Position numbers and translations under genes: made by a program | The notes under the pieces: model-generated | Database searches by the model: none | What the model saw: only the letters and a program-made list of their open reading frames with translations | Told to the model about the DNA's origin: nothing | NCBI RefSeq assembly: GCF_016714275.1 | Contig: NZ_JADJNP010000018.1 | Location: 1-64,000, forward strand | Direction of reading: 5' to 3' | Length of the DNA stretch: 64,000 nt | Source of the DNA: Tessaracoccus sp. | Lineage (GTDB): Bacteria; Actinomycetota; Actinomycetes; Propionibacteriales; Propionibacteriaceae | In this document: positions 44,374-53,474 of the stretch, piece by piece | How the letters are laid out: each line of letters begins with the position of its first letter | Numbering within the stretch: position 1 is the first letter of the stretch

Positions 44374-46098
44374 TCATTGCTCGACCGGATCGACAGGTAG
44401 TGCGAGTTCGTCGCCGGTCGGTAACCGCCAGGGCAAGCGAACCCGCGCGTCGCGACCGAGCGCGGCAACCTCGCCGACGGTGCTTGCCCAGCGCGCAAAT
44501 GAGGAGGCGGCAGCGGCGAGCACCGGGTGGCCGGCCACCGGATCGCCGGACGCCTTGACGAAGCGTTGCAGGGTGGCGAGGCGACGGCCGATCTCGACCG
44601 GTGGTTGCCCCGCGACGAAATCGTAGACCCAGGAACTCGGTTCGAGCGGCGACTCGGCGTCGCTTCCAAGCGGCGGGGCTCGCCCCACCACGGGATCTGC
44701 CAGCATGAGCCGGTCCCCGGCGAGGCGAACCTCGCCGACGAATACCTGCCACAGCGCGTAGCCGAGCGCGCGTAGATCATTGACCGGCGGCAACCCAGGC
44801 AGGGCGTCCACCAGGTACAGCGCGACGCGGGCCTTGGCCTCACCCAGCTCGACGACCTGTCCGCCGGCTGCGACGATGGCGGCGCTGTCAGGCAGCGGCC
44901 GTCCGGCCAGCGTGAGAACGGCGCGTAGGCGGCGCGTCGGCCGGGCTTGGCCCGGCGCGGGCCAGCGATTGAGCCCGACCAGGATACGGATCGGGTCGGG
45001 GTACAGCGGCGGACAGGCGGTGACGTGACTGACATCGACGACGCGGCCTGGATTGCGGGCCTGAAGCGCCGCGATCAAGGGGCGAAGCAAGTCGCGCAGC
45101 CCAGGGCGGTCCGGTTTTCCGATGATCCAGTCGTCGGCGTGCGGCTGCACCTCCGGGGCCGCGCCGAACGAGACGCCACCCGCTCCCAGTGCCAGCATCA
45201 CCAGATTGTTCTCCGTACCGCCCGGCGGCATCGCGATCCAGCCGGCTGGCCGGCCATCCGGGGCCTGGAACGTGATCTGCCCGCGCGTGTTGTCGTCGTG
45301 CGGTGGCAGCGCACACAGGCGGGCAAAGTTGGCGGCGAACCCGGGCTCGTGGCGCGGCAGGTAGATCGCCTCCCGCCGCACCGGCTCCTCGGGGCGGCCG
45401 GTCGGCACGCCGAGCCAGCACGGCCCGACGAACTGGCAGTCGTCGCGGAGGTGCGCGAGCTCAGACACCGGCGCCAGGATGTTCTCGGCGGCCAAGAGCC
45501 GATCGACGCCGTGTTGCCACTCGCACCCAGCCAACCCCGGCTCCCACCGCTTGGTCCGCGCCAGCGCGGCGCGCCATTCCGCGAGCAAGGTCAGGGCTGG
45601 ACCGCGCCGCGCCCCGATCGCTTTGGCCAGGCTGTCCCACTCGGACTTTGTCCGGCGAGCGTGCGGCGCGAAGAGCGCGGCGTGATGGGTGATGCCGAAG
45701 TGACGTGAGGTGGTCGCGGATTCCCGCCAGCGCAGGATGCCGAAGAAGCGAGCCTCGGGATCGACGGAAACCAACGCACGGCCGAAGTTGTCGAACCGAC
45801 GATCGTCCCGGAGATCACCATTCTCGATCGTCAGCGCGCCACTCGCAATCCCGATCAGGAGTGTATCGAACCGCGCCATCATCTCGGCGTGGCCGGTCGG
45901 CGGCTCGACGGTCCGCGACAGGTCGCGTGCTAGCACAAGGCGCAGGGCCTCGGCCCGCGCGAACGGAGTCGGCAGCGCCGCCGGGACGTACTCAACAGGT
46001 CCCCAGTCACCAGGAATGCCGATGCCATCATTGATCGGGAAGAGGCCCGACACGCGATCGGTCCCGAGCGGCCGTGGCAGCAGCTCGACGGGGCTCAT
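44374..46098 (-). CDS. Unknown 574-aa cytosolic protein
   Basis: 574 aa, ATG at 46098 overlapping the tubulin-like stop as ATGA. No signal peptide, no membrane helix and no domain I can name. Alternating hydrophobic strands and helices, Pro-rich loops, His-containing segments (FGITHHAALFAPHA). Co-translation makes it a likely partner of the tubulin-like GTPase. Confidence 0.7.
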   Translation of the reverse strand: MSPVELLPRPLGTDRVSGLFPINDGIGIPGDWGPVEYVPAALPTPFARAEALRLVLARDLSRTVEPPTGHAEMMARFDTLLIGIASGALTIENGDLRDDRRFDNFGRALVSVDPEARFFGILRWRESATTSRHFGITHHAALFAPHARRTKSEWDSLAKAIGARRGPALTLLAEWRAALARTKRWEPGLAGCEWQHGVDRLLAAENILAPVSELAHLRDDCQFVGPCWLGVPTGRPEEPVRREAIYLPRHEPGFAANFARLCALPPHDDNTRGQITFQAPDGRPAGWIAMPPGGTENNLVMLALGAGGVSFGAAPEVQPHADDWIIGKPDRPGLRDLLRPLIAALQARNPGRVVDVSHVTACPPLYPDPIRILVGLNRWPAPGQARPTRRLRAVLTLAGRPLPDSAAIVAAGGQVVELGEAKARVALYLVDALPGLPPVNDLRALGYALWQVFVGEVRLAGDRLMLADPVVGRAPPLGSDAESPLEPSSWVYDFVAGQPPVEIGRRLATLQRFVKASGDPVAGHPVLAAAASSFARWASTVGEVAALGRDARVRLPWRLPTGDELALPVDPVEQ

Positions 46099-47480
46099 GG
46101 GTCCCTCCGGCTCAGGACCTTGTCGTGGAGGACACGCGCGTAGTGATCGGCGACCCCGCCCCCGGTCCGCGTGGTCTCGGCGGGCAGCTTCTCGCCGGTC
46201 CACATCGACTGCAGTTCTCTCCAGTGTGTCGGCGATCGCTTCAAGGGCGTGGACTCGAGCTTGTCCAGCACAGGATCGGTCCCCAGGCCGTCGGGACCGA
46301 AGATGTCACGCATCCACTCGATGCACAGCCTGGCCTCATCGACCAGTTCCTCGAAGCGGGTCAGGATTTCCTTCATGAACCCGAGCCGGCGCGGCTTCTC
46401 GGGACAACTGGCCACGATGCTGTCGTGCAGCTCCTGGAAGCGTGCGGGCGATCCTAATATCGAACCGTCGTAGGGCGCGAGAACGTCGGGACGATTGCCC
46501 TCGTCAGTGAAGAACCGGAGCAGGTTCTGCTGGACTCGGAGCGCTCGGATCCGGCGCCGCAAGGTCGGACCCTCTTTGGTGCCGGCCCACACGTCGTCGA
46601 GCAACCAACCCTCGCGGTTGTCGTCGTGGACGAGTCCGTAGACCTTGATCTTGTTGTTGGCGGTGAGCGCCTGTGGCAGCGTCACCAGCGCGTGCGCCGC
46701 GGCGAGTTGGAGGTAACTCGCGTACTCTCCCATGTTGCCGTCCTGGACCTTCACCGGTTGCAGCACCTTGGTGCGCTGGGTCCCCGGATAGCCCAGCAGC
46801 AGGGACGCCGAGATCACGGGGACCGTGCGCTCGTAGAAGTACTTCAGCCCATGATTGGAGTTGCGCTCGAGGATGGCGGGTGAGACGCCCTTCGCAGTGC
46901 CCTGCTGCGGTAGCTCGAACCACGGCAGAAAGAAGATGCCATACAGCTCGTCTCGGGTGTAGTAGCGGCGAATGCTCTGGATCAGCTTGTCGAGCATGCC
47001 GGCGCCGGTGCCGCCAGCTACAGACCCGCACACGAACACTCGGTTCGCCGTCGCGAGCGGCTCGAGGAACCCGGCCAGCGCCGGCCCATTGGCGCCCTCG
47101 GCGAACACCGTCGCACCGACACAGGGCGTCGCGTGCATGCCGGTGTGGATGGAGATGGCGCCTTCCTCGGCGGTGAACAGGCTGTCGAACAGATCGCTCT
47201 CGTCCTTGTGTTGCCCGTCGACGAACATGTCCGCAAAGGACCCTTCGCCCTGGCCGACGAGGTTGAACGGCGGCTTGACGACGCCGTCACCGAGCGGGTG
47301 AGCCGTACCCGCGAGCGAGCGCGTCGGTTGGGCGAGCAACTTCGACAGCGGTCCGTCGTCGTCCGAGTCGAGCGCGATCAGCTTCAGATCCTGGGGCATG
47401 GCACCCATCCGGACAAGTCGCGTCACTGCCAACGCGAAGTGCTGGCCGGTGCCACCAACCGTGATCAAGTAGTTCGACAT
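46095..47480 (-). CDS. Tubulin-like GTPase (Tubulin_2 type)
   Basis: 461 aa. The start VGGTGQHFALAV (residues 8-19) is the first glycine loop. The tubulin signature loop appears as GSVAGGTGAGM at 152-162, where FtsZ and tubulin have G-G-G-T-G-[ST]-G. Middle and C-terminal parts are much diverged from FtsZ, as in the Pfam Tubulin_2 group. GTP binding is very likely; polymerisation is not shown. Followed without gap by the 574-aa gene; starts 5 bp after the small membrane gene. Confidence 0.8.
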   Translation of the reverse strand: MSNYLITVGGTGQHFALAVTRLVRMGAMPQDLKLIALDSDDDGPLSKLLAQPTRSLAGTAHPLGDGVVKPPFNLVGQGEGSFADMFVDGQHKDESDLFDSLFTAEEGAISIHTGMHATPCVGATVFAEGANGPALAGFLEPLATANRVFVCGSVAGGTGAGMLDKLIQSIRRYYTRDELYGIFFLPWFELPQQGTAKGVSPAILERNSNHGLKYFYERTVPVISASLLLGYPGTQRTKVLQPVKVQDGNMGEYASYLQLAAAHALVTLPQALTANNKIKVYGLVHDDNREGWLLDDVWAGTKEGPTLRRRIRALRVQQNLLRFFTDEGNRPDVLAPYDGSILGSPARFQELHDSIVASCPEKPRRLGFMKEILTRFEELVDEARLCIEWMRDIFGPDGLGTDPVLDKLESTPLKRSPTHWRELQSMWTGEKLPAETTRTGGGVADHYARVLHDKVLSRRDP

Positions 47481-47485
47481 GCCAG

Positions 47486-47962
47486 CTATCGCTTCCCGAA
47501 GACGCGCTCGGCGACGTACACGAGCAGGAACAGCACGGCCGCCGGCACGAGCCCGAGCAGCACTGCACGTCCTGGGGTGGAGTCTTGCAGGAAGATCTCC
47601 GCCTTGAAGACGTCGCTCGCCAGGCAGCACGTCGCGTCAGCGCCCCGAATGGGATCCAGCGCTGCAAGCACCGCGGCACCGCCGGCGGCACCGATCAGGG
47701 TCAGCAGGAGCGCCGCCCCTGACGACATCCCACCGCGCCGGTTGAGCATGCGCCGGCCCAGCGAAAACGCAGCGACCAGCACGATCACGTAGCCCGCGCT
47801 GGTGAACAGGATCCCGTTGTTGGACTTGCCGCAGACGTCCTTGGTGATGTACTCGCACCCCGCCTTCGCCGCCGTTGGTGCGGTGGGCATGGAGCTGCCC
47901 GAGCCCTGATCGGGCGTGGTCTGCGCAAACGGATCCTTCTGCAAGTCGCCCCCCTCGGGCAA
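47486..47962 (-). CDS. Small integral membrane protein
   Basis: 158 aa if the TTG at 47962 is the start; an ATG at 47890 would give 134 aa. Neither has a good ribosome site. Three membrane helices near 51-67, 82-102 and 131-151 (the last LLGLVPAAVLFLLVYVAERV). Cys in the first and second loops could form disulfides. Ends 5 bp before the tubulin-like gene, so probably its membrane anchor or partner. Confidence 0.6.
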   Translation of the reverse strand: MPEGGDLQKDPFAQTTPDQGSGSSMPTAPTAAKAGCEYITKDVCGKSNNGILFTSAGYVIVLVAAFSLGRRMLNRRGGMSSGAALLLTLIGAAGGAAVLAALDPIRGADATCCLASDVFKAEIFLQDSTPGRAVLLGLVPAAVLFLLVYVAERVFGKR

Positions 47963-48118
47963 GAAGTGTGGTGGCGCGCAAGGTAGGCGTTTACGCGCCG
48001 AAGGTCAAGGGTTCAGGTCCCTCGGCGACAGCGGAAAGGTGGGCGATTCCGTGAGCTTGGATGGGGTAAGCCCGATCGATTGCCGCGTCGGCCCCGAGGC
48101 TGGCGTTTGGTCGGCACA

Positions 48119-49657
48119 TTAGTCGCGCTGAACGTGAACATGAAGGGTGCCGATCGGGTGCGGGCGCGCGGTGCGCCGGTCGAGCATCGCGCGCACCAGG
48201 ACGTCGAGGCCGTACAGTCGTTCGGGCATCTGCCAGTTGTCCTCGCTCGACCAGCCGCTCTTGCCGGTGTTCCACCAAGCGTCGGCCGCCGTGGCGTCAA
48301 GCGCGATCGTCGATTCGACCGTCGCGCGCAGCTCGGTGTGGCCCTTCGCCAGGGGCGCACAGTTCAGGCCGGTGAGGAACTGGGTGGACTCACCTCGGAC
48401 GGGGACGACTCCGCCGGCGGGGCGCACTGGTGCGAATGGCGCCTTGGGATCGATCCGCAACTGCGTAGTGGCGACCAAGTACGGCGGCAACGTGCCGGCG
48501 CCGATCTCCTTTACGCTCACCGTGAACAGCCCCTTGCCCCCGGCGCCGCACCAGAACTTCGACGACAGACCATCGTCCACGGGCGCCGTGCCTTCGATCC
48601 GGAACTCGGCGAAGGCGGGCGGATCGATGCCCTCGGCCTGCTGCTGAGCGAGCGGCAGCACAGTCAGCGACTCGATCTTCTGGGGAGCAACGTCGAGCGG
48701 GGCCAGCTCCGCCGTCATCACGGAGTCGTCGGGTTTCATCGTGCCGGCACGCAGGGGAGCGTTCTTGAGCTTGCGTTCCAGGCTGTTGACGAACCGCCGG
48801 CCCAGGGCGACGTCGCGCGAAAAGACGAGGATGAGCAGCGGCTTGTAGCCCGTGTAGGGGAAGTACCCGTTGCCCGCCTGATCGGTGCGGATCGGCCCTT
48901 TCACCGAGAACGTGAAACCGACCTTGCGCGGGTCGGTGTTCATGTCGGCGACGTGAGCTGCCGTCCTAGCGAAGTAGTCGGCTGACAGCGGGCGTTCGAC
49001 GTAGTGGTTGCCGCTGAACGGGAGCAGCACCCCGACCATCCAAACCCCGAAGCCCTCGTCGGCCCGCGCCCGCAGGACCGCGGTAAGACAACCAGGGTCC
49101 GCGCCTTGCGCACACGCCGCCGCGACGTTGGTGCCGCCGGTGCCGCCGGCCGAGGCCTGCATGCCGTCGGTGACCACGATCGTCAACGCAGCCTCGTCGA
49201 GGAAGTCGGGCGGCGGCGGGTGATCACGATCGATCTTGTCAGGCACGGGCCGCCGCACCAGCGACAGATCGAGGCGCGAGCTGAGCTCGGTGTAGAGCTT
49301 CGCTCGCCCCAGCGCTGCGGCCGAGTCGGGCGCACCGTCGCACACCACCTTCTGGCCCACCGTGCATCGCTTCGGCGTCCCCATCCCGGCCTCGGCGAGC
49401 GCGGTCTCGATCTCCGCGTGGAACGCGGCGATACGCTTCTCGCCAGCCTTGGCGGCACCGCCGAAGAATCCGGCCATGCTGCCCGAGGTATCGACGAAGA
49501 CACGCGCATTGATGACCGGCTTTGGCGCTGGTTCGCCAGCGTCGATCGCGAGCGTCACGCTCGTACCGCCTGCGTCACCCACCGGCGGCGACCGCTGCCC
49601 TTTGCTTGAGCACCCGATCGCCAAGAGTCCGATGATCACCGCCAACGGCGCCTGCAT
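48119..49657 (-). CDS. vWA-domain lipoprotein, first gene of the operon
   Basis: 512 aa. Signal peptide with lipobox LAIGC, lipidated Cys at 16. After a short linker, a vWA domain at about 48-270 begins ARVFVDTSGSMAGF with an intact MIDAS DxSxS at 56-60, and VVTDGMQ further on. The C-terminal 240 residues are beta-rich and unrecognised. Metal-dependent protein binding at the cell surface or periplasm is expected. About 155 bp separate it from the next gene, so an internal promoter is possible. Confidence 0.82.
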   Translation of the reverse strand: MQAPLAVIIGLLAIGCSSKGQRSPPVGDAGGTSVTLAIDAGEPAPKPVINARVFVDTSGSMAGFFGGAAKAGEKRIAAFHAEIETALAEAGMGTPKRCTVGQKVVCDGAPDSAAALGRAKLYTELSSRLDLSLVRRPVPDKIDRDHPPPPDFLDEAALTIVVTDGMQASAGGTGGTNVAAACAQGADPGCLTAVLRARADEGFGVWMVGVLLPFSGNHYVERPLSADYFARTAAHVADMNTDPRKVGFTFSVKGPIRTDQAGNGYFPYTGYKPLLILVFSRDVALGRRFVNSLERKLKNAPLRAGTMKPDDSVMTAELAPLDVAPQKIESLTVLPLAQQQAEGIDPPAFAEFRIEGTAPVDDGLSSKFWCGAGGKGLFTVSVKEIGAGTLPPYLVATTQLRIDPKAPFAPVRPAGGVVPVRGESTQFLTGLNCAPLAKGHTELRATVESTIALDATAADAWWNTGKSGWSSEDNWQMPERLYGLDVLVRAMLDRRTARPHPIGTLHVHVQRD

Positions 49658-49746
49658 TCCGGCCCGAAGCTACGATGGAAAGACCGGAAACGGCAAGCGC
49701 ATGCGGGCATCTCGCAAGCTGCGCGGGACGCGGAGCTAGTCTAGTG

Positions 49747-50493
49747 TTACGGGGCGCCCCCGGTGATGGCCATCGAAGCGGCCTGATCTCGCCCTTGTTC
49801 CCGCCGATGGGCGCGCTCGCTAACACCTACGTGCGTCGCCGCGTCGCGGAGGAGCTGCGCGACTACTCGAAGCGCCTGGAGTCCGAGATCAAGGACCGCC
49901 GCGATCGCCTTAAGCGCACGGAGGACAAGATCCGCGGGCTGATCGAGTTCATCGCGACCGGCGACCGCTCGGACTACATCACGTCCACCATGCGCGACCT
50001 GGAGGCGTTCGCGCGCACCGAGAAGGCCGAGATCGCCGCGCTGGTCCAGGCCGTCCTCGGCGATCACGTAGAGCCGTTCATCGACCCAGGTGGTCGCCTC
50101 GATGGTTCGCCAGGCATCTGGGGGATCGGTTGGCGGCAGCGTGGCGAAGGGCCGGTCCCCGCCGTCGGGACTTCGTTCGTGGATCGCTCCGGCGTGGTGG
50201 TAGTAGACCGTGGTGTCGCGCTCGCAGCACGCGTCGACGCGGTTGTACGCCTCGTGCTGGACCAGCGTGCCGTCGGGCAACGGCGCCTCGGGCTGGTCGC
50301 CGGGCACGAGCAACTGGCCGATGGCCTGGTGGGGGTCAACCGCCGCGAGCGGAAGCTGCCAGCGGTACGTCGGCCGCTCACCCCCACCGGTGAGCCAGGT
50401 CAGCATGTCGCCGACGACCCGCAGGTGGTACGGCTGGTCCGCGCACCAGGCGATGACTGGTTGCAGGCCGGGAGGCACGATCGGCGGAGCCAC
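49747..50493 (-). pseudogene. Truncated beta-propeller-like gene ending in recombinase remnant
   Basis: From the GTG at 50493 about 145 residues look like a natural protein with repeated strand pairs (HLRVVGDMLTWLTGG, VYYHHAGAIHE, VDERLYVIAED), suggesting a beta-propeller. Below about 50.06 kb the frame is simply the antisense of the recombinase remnant, so the 3' end of the original gene is lost. The chimeric 248-codon frame is open, but unlikely to be functional. Confidence 0.5.
49807..50070 (+). pseudogene. Serine recombinase C-terminal remnant
   Basis: A stretch of about 85 residues (from MGALANTYVRRRVAEELRDY to FARTEKAEIAALVQ) looks like the coiled-coil tail of large serine recombinases. 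The catalytic N-terminus is missing and the end runs into the antisense of another gene near 50.06 kb. Probably a scar of a past integration. Confidence 0.5.
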
Positions 50494-50564
50494 GGCTCGG
50501 GCGAGTGTAGCTCAGGCGCGAGGCACGCCGCTCGCGGCCCCGCGATGGCGCTGGGTATGCGACC

Positions 50565-51455
50565 TCACTGGGGCCGCTCGAACGGGTGGATCTTCGCGGT
50601 CCTGCCGTCGTCGGCGCCGGCGGTGAGCTTGAGCATCACGCCATCGGCGCCGATCTGCTCGGCTTGGTACGAGGCGCCCTTGGCGGACCGACATCCTTCG
50701 TCGGCACCCTCGTCGTCCGCGTCCTCGTCACCCTCCGCGTCGTCGTCGTTGCGACCGAGGACATAGCGCCAGGCGGCGAGGTCGAGGCGTCCGCAGCGAA
50801 CGATCTCGCCGAGCTCACAGATGGTGAGCAGCGACGAGTCATCGGCGTAGCGCTCGTCTCCGGCCACGTCTTCTTCTGTGGCGCTGGTCTGGATCCATGC
50901 GAAGCGCGCCGCCCCGAACGTCGCCTCGGTCACTGCGACGACCTCGACGTTCGCCGACATCTCCGGAGTCTCGGTGAGGTCGATCTCCGCGACCGTCTCC
51001 GCGACACCACGCACCGCCCACGTCGAGCTGCCCCGGGCGATGATCACCGTGGAGATTGCGGGCACGAGGCGGTCGTTGGTGCTGTTGCCGAAGATCGTGG
51101 CGACCTGGACGGACGGCGATGACACCTTGGATAGCTCACACGTGCCCGGCTCGTGGTCGAAGCCGTCGCTGAGCACGCCGAGATCTCTCGCGAGGCACGC
51201 GCACACCTCGCTTGGTGTCGGCGCCTCACACACCGTCACCGCGGTCGACAGGGGCACGTTGGTCGGCGAGCTCGCGGGCGGGCTCGCCGGACCGGGGGCG
51301 CTCGGCGAGCAGCGAGGCGGCACGACGATCGAGCGCAGCGGCTCTATCGCTGCCGCAGAGGCACTTCCGGGGCCGCCCTGGATGACCGGCTGGCTCGACT
51401 TGGAGCAGGCCGCGACCGCGACAACCGCGACCATGCCCTGCAACCGCGACGTCAT
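50565..51455 (-). CDS. Lipoprotein of unknown function
   Basis: 296 aa; ATG at 51455 overlaps the upstream stop as ATGA. Lipobox VAAC places Cys near 16. A Pro/Ser linker, then a soluble domain with three or four Cys, an acidic run (GRNDDDAEGDEDADDEGADE) and a short C-terminal end. No family. Pairs with the next lipoprotein. Confidence 0.65.
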   Translation of the reverse strand: MTSRLQGMVAVVAVAACSKSSQPVIQGGPGSASAAAIEPLRSIVVPPRCSPSAPGPASPPASSPTNVPLSTAVTVCEAPTPSEVCACLARDLGVLSDGFDHEPGTCELSKVSSPSVQVATIFGNSTNDRLVPAISTVIIARGSSTWAVRGVAETVAEIDLTETPEMSANVEVVAVTEATFGAARFAWIQTSATEEDVAGDERYADDSSLLTICELGEIVRCGRLDLAAWRYVLGRNDDDAEGDEDADDEGADEGCRSAKGASYQAEQIGADGVMLKLTAGADDGRTAKIHPFERPQ

Positions 51456-51979
51456 GGATCTCTCGTCAGGGAGACCAGCTTCTCGTAACGCTGGCGGAGG
51501 AGGCGCAGCACCTCCTCGTCTTCGCCTCCCTCGGGCTTTCCGTCCATGTCCTCGCACATCTCGGCGATGTCGATCTCGGTCTCTCCGTACTCAATCTGAG
51601 CCTGCCGCCACTCTTCCTCGGGCACACGCTCCGGCCGCTGGATCGATGCGGGGAGGCGAAACACCTCCCGCTTCTTCTTGATGAACAAGCAGGTCAGCTG
51701 CGAGCGCTCCGGGCTTGGCGGCCTCTTCATGAGGTCGTCCATTGCTGCCTCGAACTCGGCGGCCACTTTGGGTCGCGGCGCGTCGAACACCGGCATCGCG
51801 TCGATCGGGGCCGGTGCGTTGAGGCCTCCGGGCGTGGCATCGACACCTACGGCAGGCTGCGCCGCGTCGCGTGAGGTCGCGGCTTTCCGCGGGGAGTCAC
51901 CGCCCCGGCACCCTCCGACTGCGACGCAACAGGCCAATGCCTGGACGAAGAGATGTGGACCGACGACCGACTGCGTCAT
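51452..51979 (-). CDS. Lipoprotein of unknown function
   Basis: 175 aa from the ATG at 51979, chosen because it puts a signal peptide and lipobox VGGC at residues 10-22; the frame is open further upstream without such features. Mature part is helical and charged, with Pro-rich linker near 40-60. Translationally coupled to the following lipoprotein gene. Confidence 0.6.
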   Translation of the reverse strand: MTQSVVGPHLFVQALACCVAVGGCRGGDSPRKAATSRDAAQPAVGVDATPGGLNAPAPIDAMPVFDAPRPKVAAEFEAAMDDLMKRPPSPERSQLTCLFIKKKREVFRLPASIQRPERVPEEEWRQAQIEYGETEIDIAEMCEDMDGKPEGGEDEEVLRLLRQRYEKLVSLTRDP

Positions 51980-52139
51980 TTCAGCACGAACCTCCTGAGG
52001 AAGTAGGCCAGCACGCGCTCGTTCGCATCGCTCGGCGCGGGCGGGGTCGCGAACAACGACCTGGTCAGGGCCGACCGACACGAGGCTCCGGCGCCGGCAG
52101 CGGCGAATTTCCGCATCCCCTCGGAGCAGTGCGCCCTGG

Positions 52140-53255
52140 TCACGGCGGCCCGCTGAGCAGGAACACGTCGGCGCTGTCGGCCGAGGTCGAGCGGACGACG
52201 GCGACCGTGCCGTTCGGCCCTGGGGCGAGCGCGCGCACCGCGCAGTTGGGGCTCGTCAGCGTCTGCCAGCGATCGCGGGCGTCGGCGAGCGTGCGCCGCG
52301 GTCGACCGCTGGTATCACCGAGGCCAAACACGGCGTAGCTACAGCGCGCGTCGTAGTGTCCTCCGAGCATGTGATCGGATTCCGGAGCGGCGTAGCCGTA
52401 GATCCACAGCTCGTCGTTGACGACGCCCAGGGTGAAGCCCTCGCCCCACGCGGTCTCAATCGCGGTGGCGGAGACGAGGCCCCCGTCCGCGATGCGCCGC
52501 ACCTCGACCTGCGTGCACGCCTCACACGCGGTGGGATCGTCGACCACGATCGCGAAGGCATCGCTGCCGACAGCGGCAAACCCGCGGCGATAGGGGTGCG
52601 GCACCGACGTACGCCACCGCGCATCGCCGGTGGCCAGATCAAGTCCGACGATGACGGCCTCCTTGCCGACCGCAGCGTCGATGACCACGACCGCGACGCC
52701 GTCGGCCGCGCGCCCGTCGGCGAGGTAGCTCTGGTCGTCCGGCAACTCGAAGGTCCCGACCGGCTCGACCGCCCCGGCGAACGCGTAGCGATCGGCGCGC
52801 ACCTGGCGGCCGCGCTGTTCCAGGTTCACCGCGGAGGTCGCGTCGTTCGGGATCAGGAGGGCACCCTCCGGAGCGTATGGGACCGTCACCTGCTGCCCGC
52901 CGAGCGTAACGTAGCGGAAGCCCGCCTCTCGGTGTTCGGGATCGACACGCGACCCGACCAAGGGCACGTCGCCTTCGTCGAGTCCGCCGGCTTCGACCGC
53001 GAGTCCGCGGACGTCGCGATCCAGCGGCACGCGGACCACACCTTCCTGCAGCTGAATCAGGACCACCCGCCCATCGGTGCGGGCGCGCGTGACGACCTCG
53101 AAGCCGCGCTCGGATTCATCGGCCTCAAGGCTGCCGCTGCTCTGGCGGAGCACGGTCACGGGCGGATGGCGCCAGGCATCTGGGACGTGGCGGCCGTAGC
53201 AGGATGCCGCCATGGCGAGGACGAGGCCCGCCGCGCGGCGCTCATACTTTCCCAT
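52140..53255 (-). CDS. Lipoprotein with beta-propeller-like repeats
   Basis: 371 aa from the ATG at 53255. Lipobox MAASC. Repeated strand blocks such as AVIVGLDLATGDARWRTSV resemble PQQ/beta-propeller repeats, which here would form an exported binding scaffold. CEACTQVEVR and ARCSY carry Cys that may form disulfides. No enzyme motif. Confidence 0.65.
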   Translation of the reverse strand: MGKYERRAAGLVLAMAASCYGRHVPDAWRHPPVTVLRQSSGSLEADESERGFEVVTRARTDGRVVLIQLQEGVVRVPLDRDVRGLAVEAGGLDEGDVPLVGSRVDPEHREAGFRYVTLGGQQVTVPYAPEGALLIPNDATSAVNLEQRGRQVRADRYAFAGAVEPVGTFELPDDQSYLADGRAADGVAVVVIDAAVGKEAVIVGLDLATGDARWRTSVPHPYRRGFAAVGSDAFAIVVDDPTACEACTQVEVRRIADGGLVSATAIETAWGEGFTLGVVNDELWIYGYAAPESDHMLGGHYDARCSYAVFGLGDTSGRPRRTLADARDRWQTLTSPNCAVRALAPGPNGTVAVVRSTSADSADVFLLSGPP

Positions 53256-53384
53256 TGACCAACAGGGGCCCGGCGGTCGCGCGAGGGGGACCTCGCTGAT
53301 CGGAAGGCCAGCATCCACCAGGGGGCGGGCGCGACGGGGCGCGGCGTTCAGTCTTCCGCCGTGCGCTGTCGTGCGCACCGCTAG

Positions 53385-53399
53385 AGCAGCGATCAGTTC
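53385..53399. repeat. Left inverted repeat of the insertion sequence
   Basis: 15 bases, pairs with 55114-55128 with three mismatches. Confidence 0.65.
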
Positions 53400-53474
53400 G
53401 CCGCCTCAAGAATATCGATCGCTTACAGGCGGCCGATCGACAGCGCGCTCGGGATCGTGATCCTCTGCGGGGCG

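Noticed and set aside
33857..49657. Operon as a SrfABC locus
   Set aside because: The actin-fold ATPase could be compared with SrfB, but no SrfA or SrfC-like partner was recognised and the tubulin-like GTPase is foreign to that locus.
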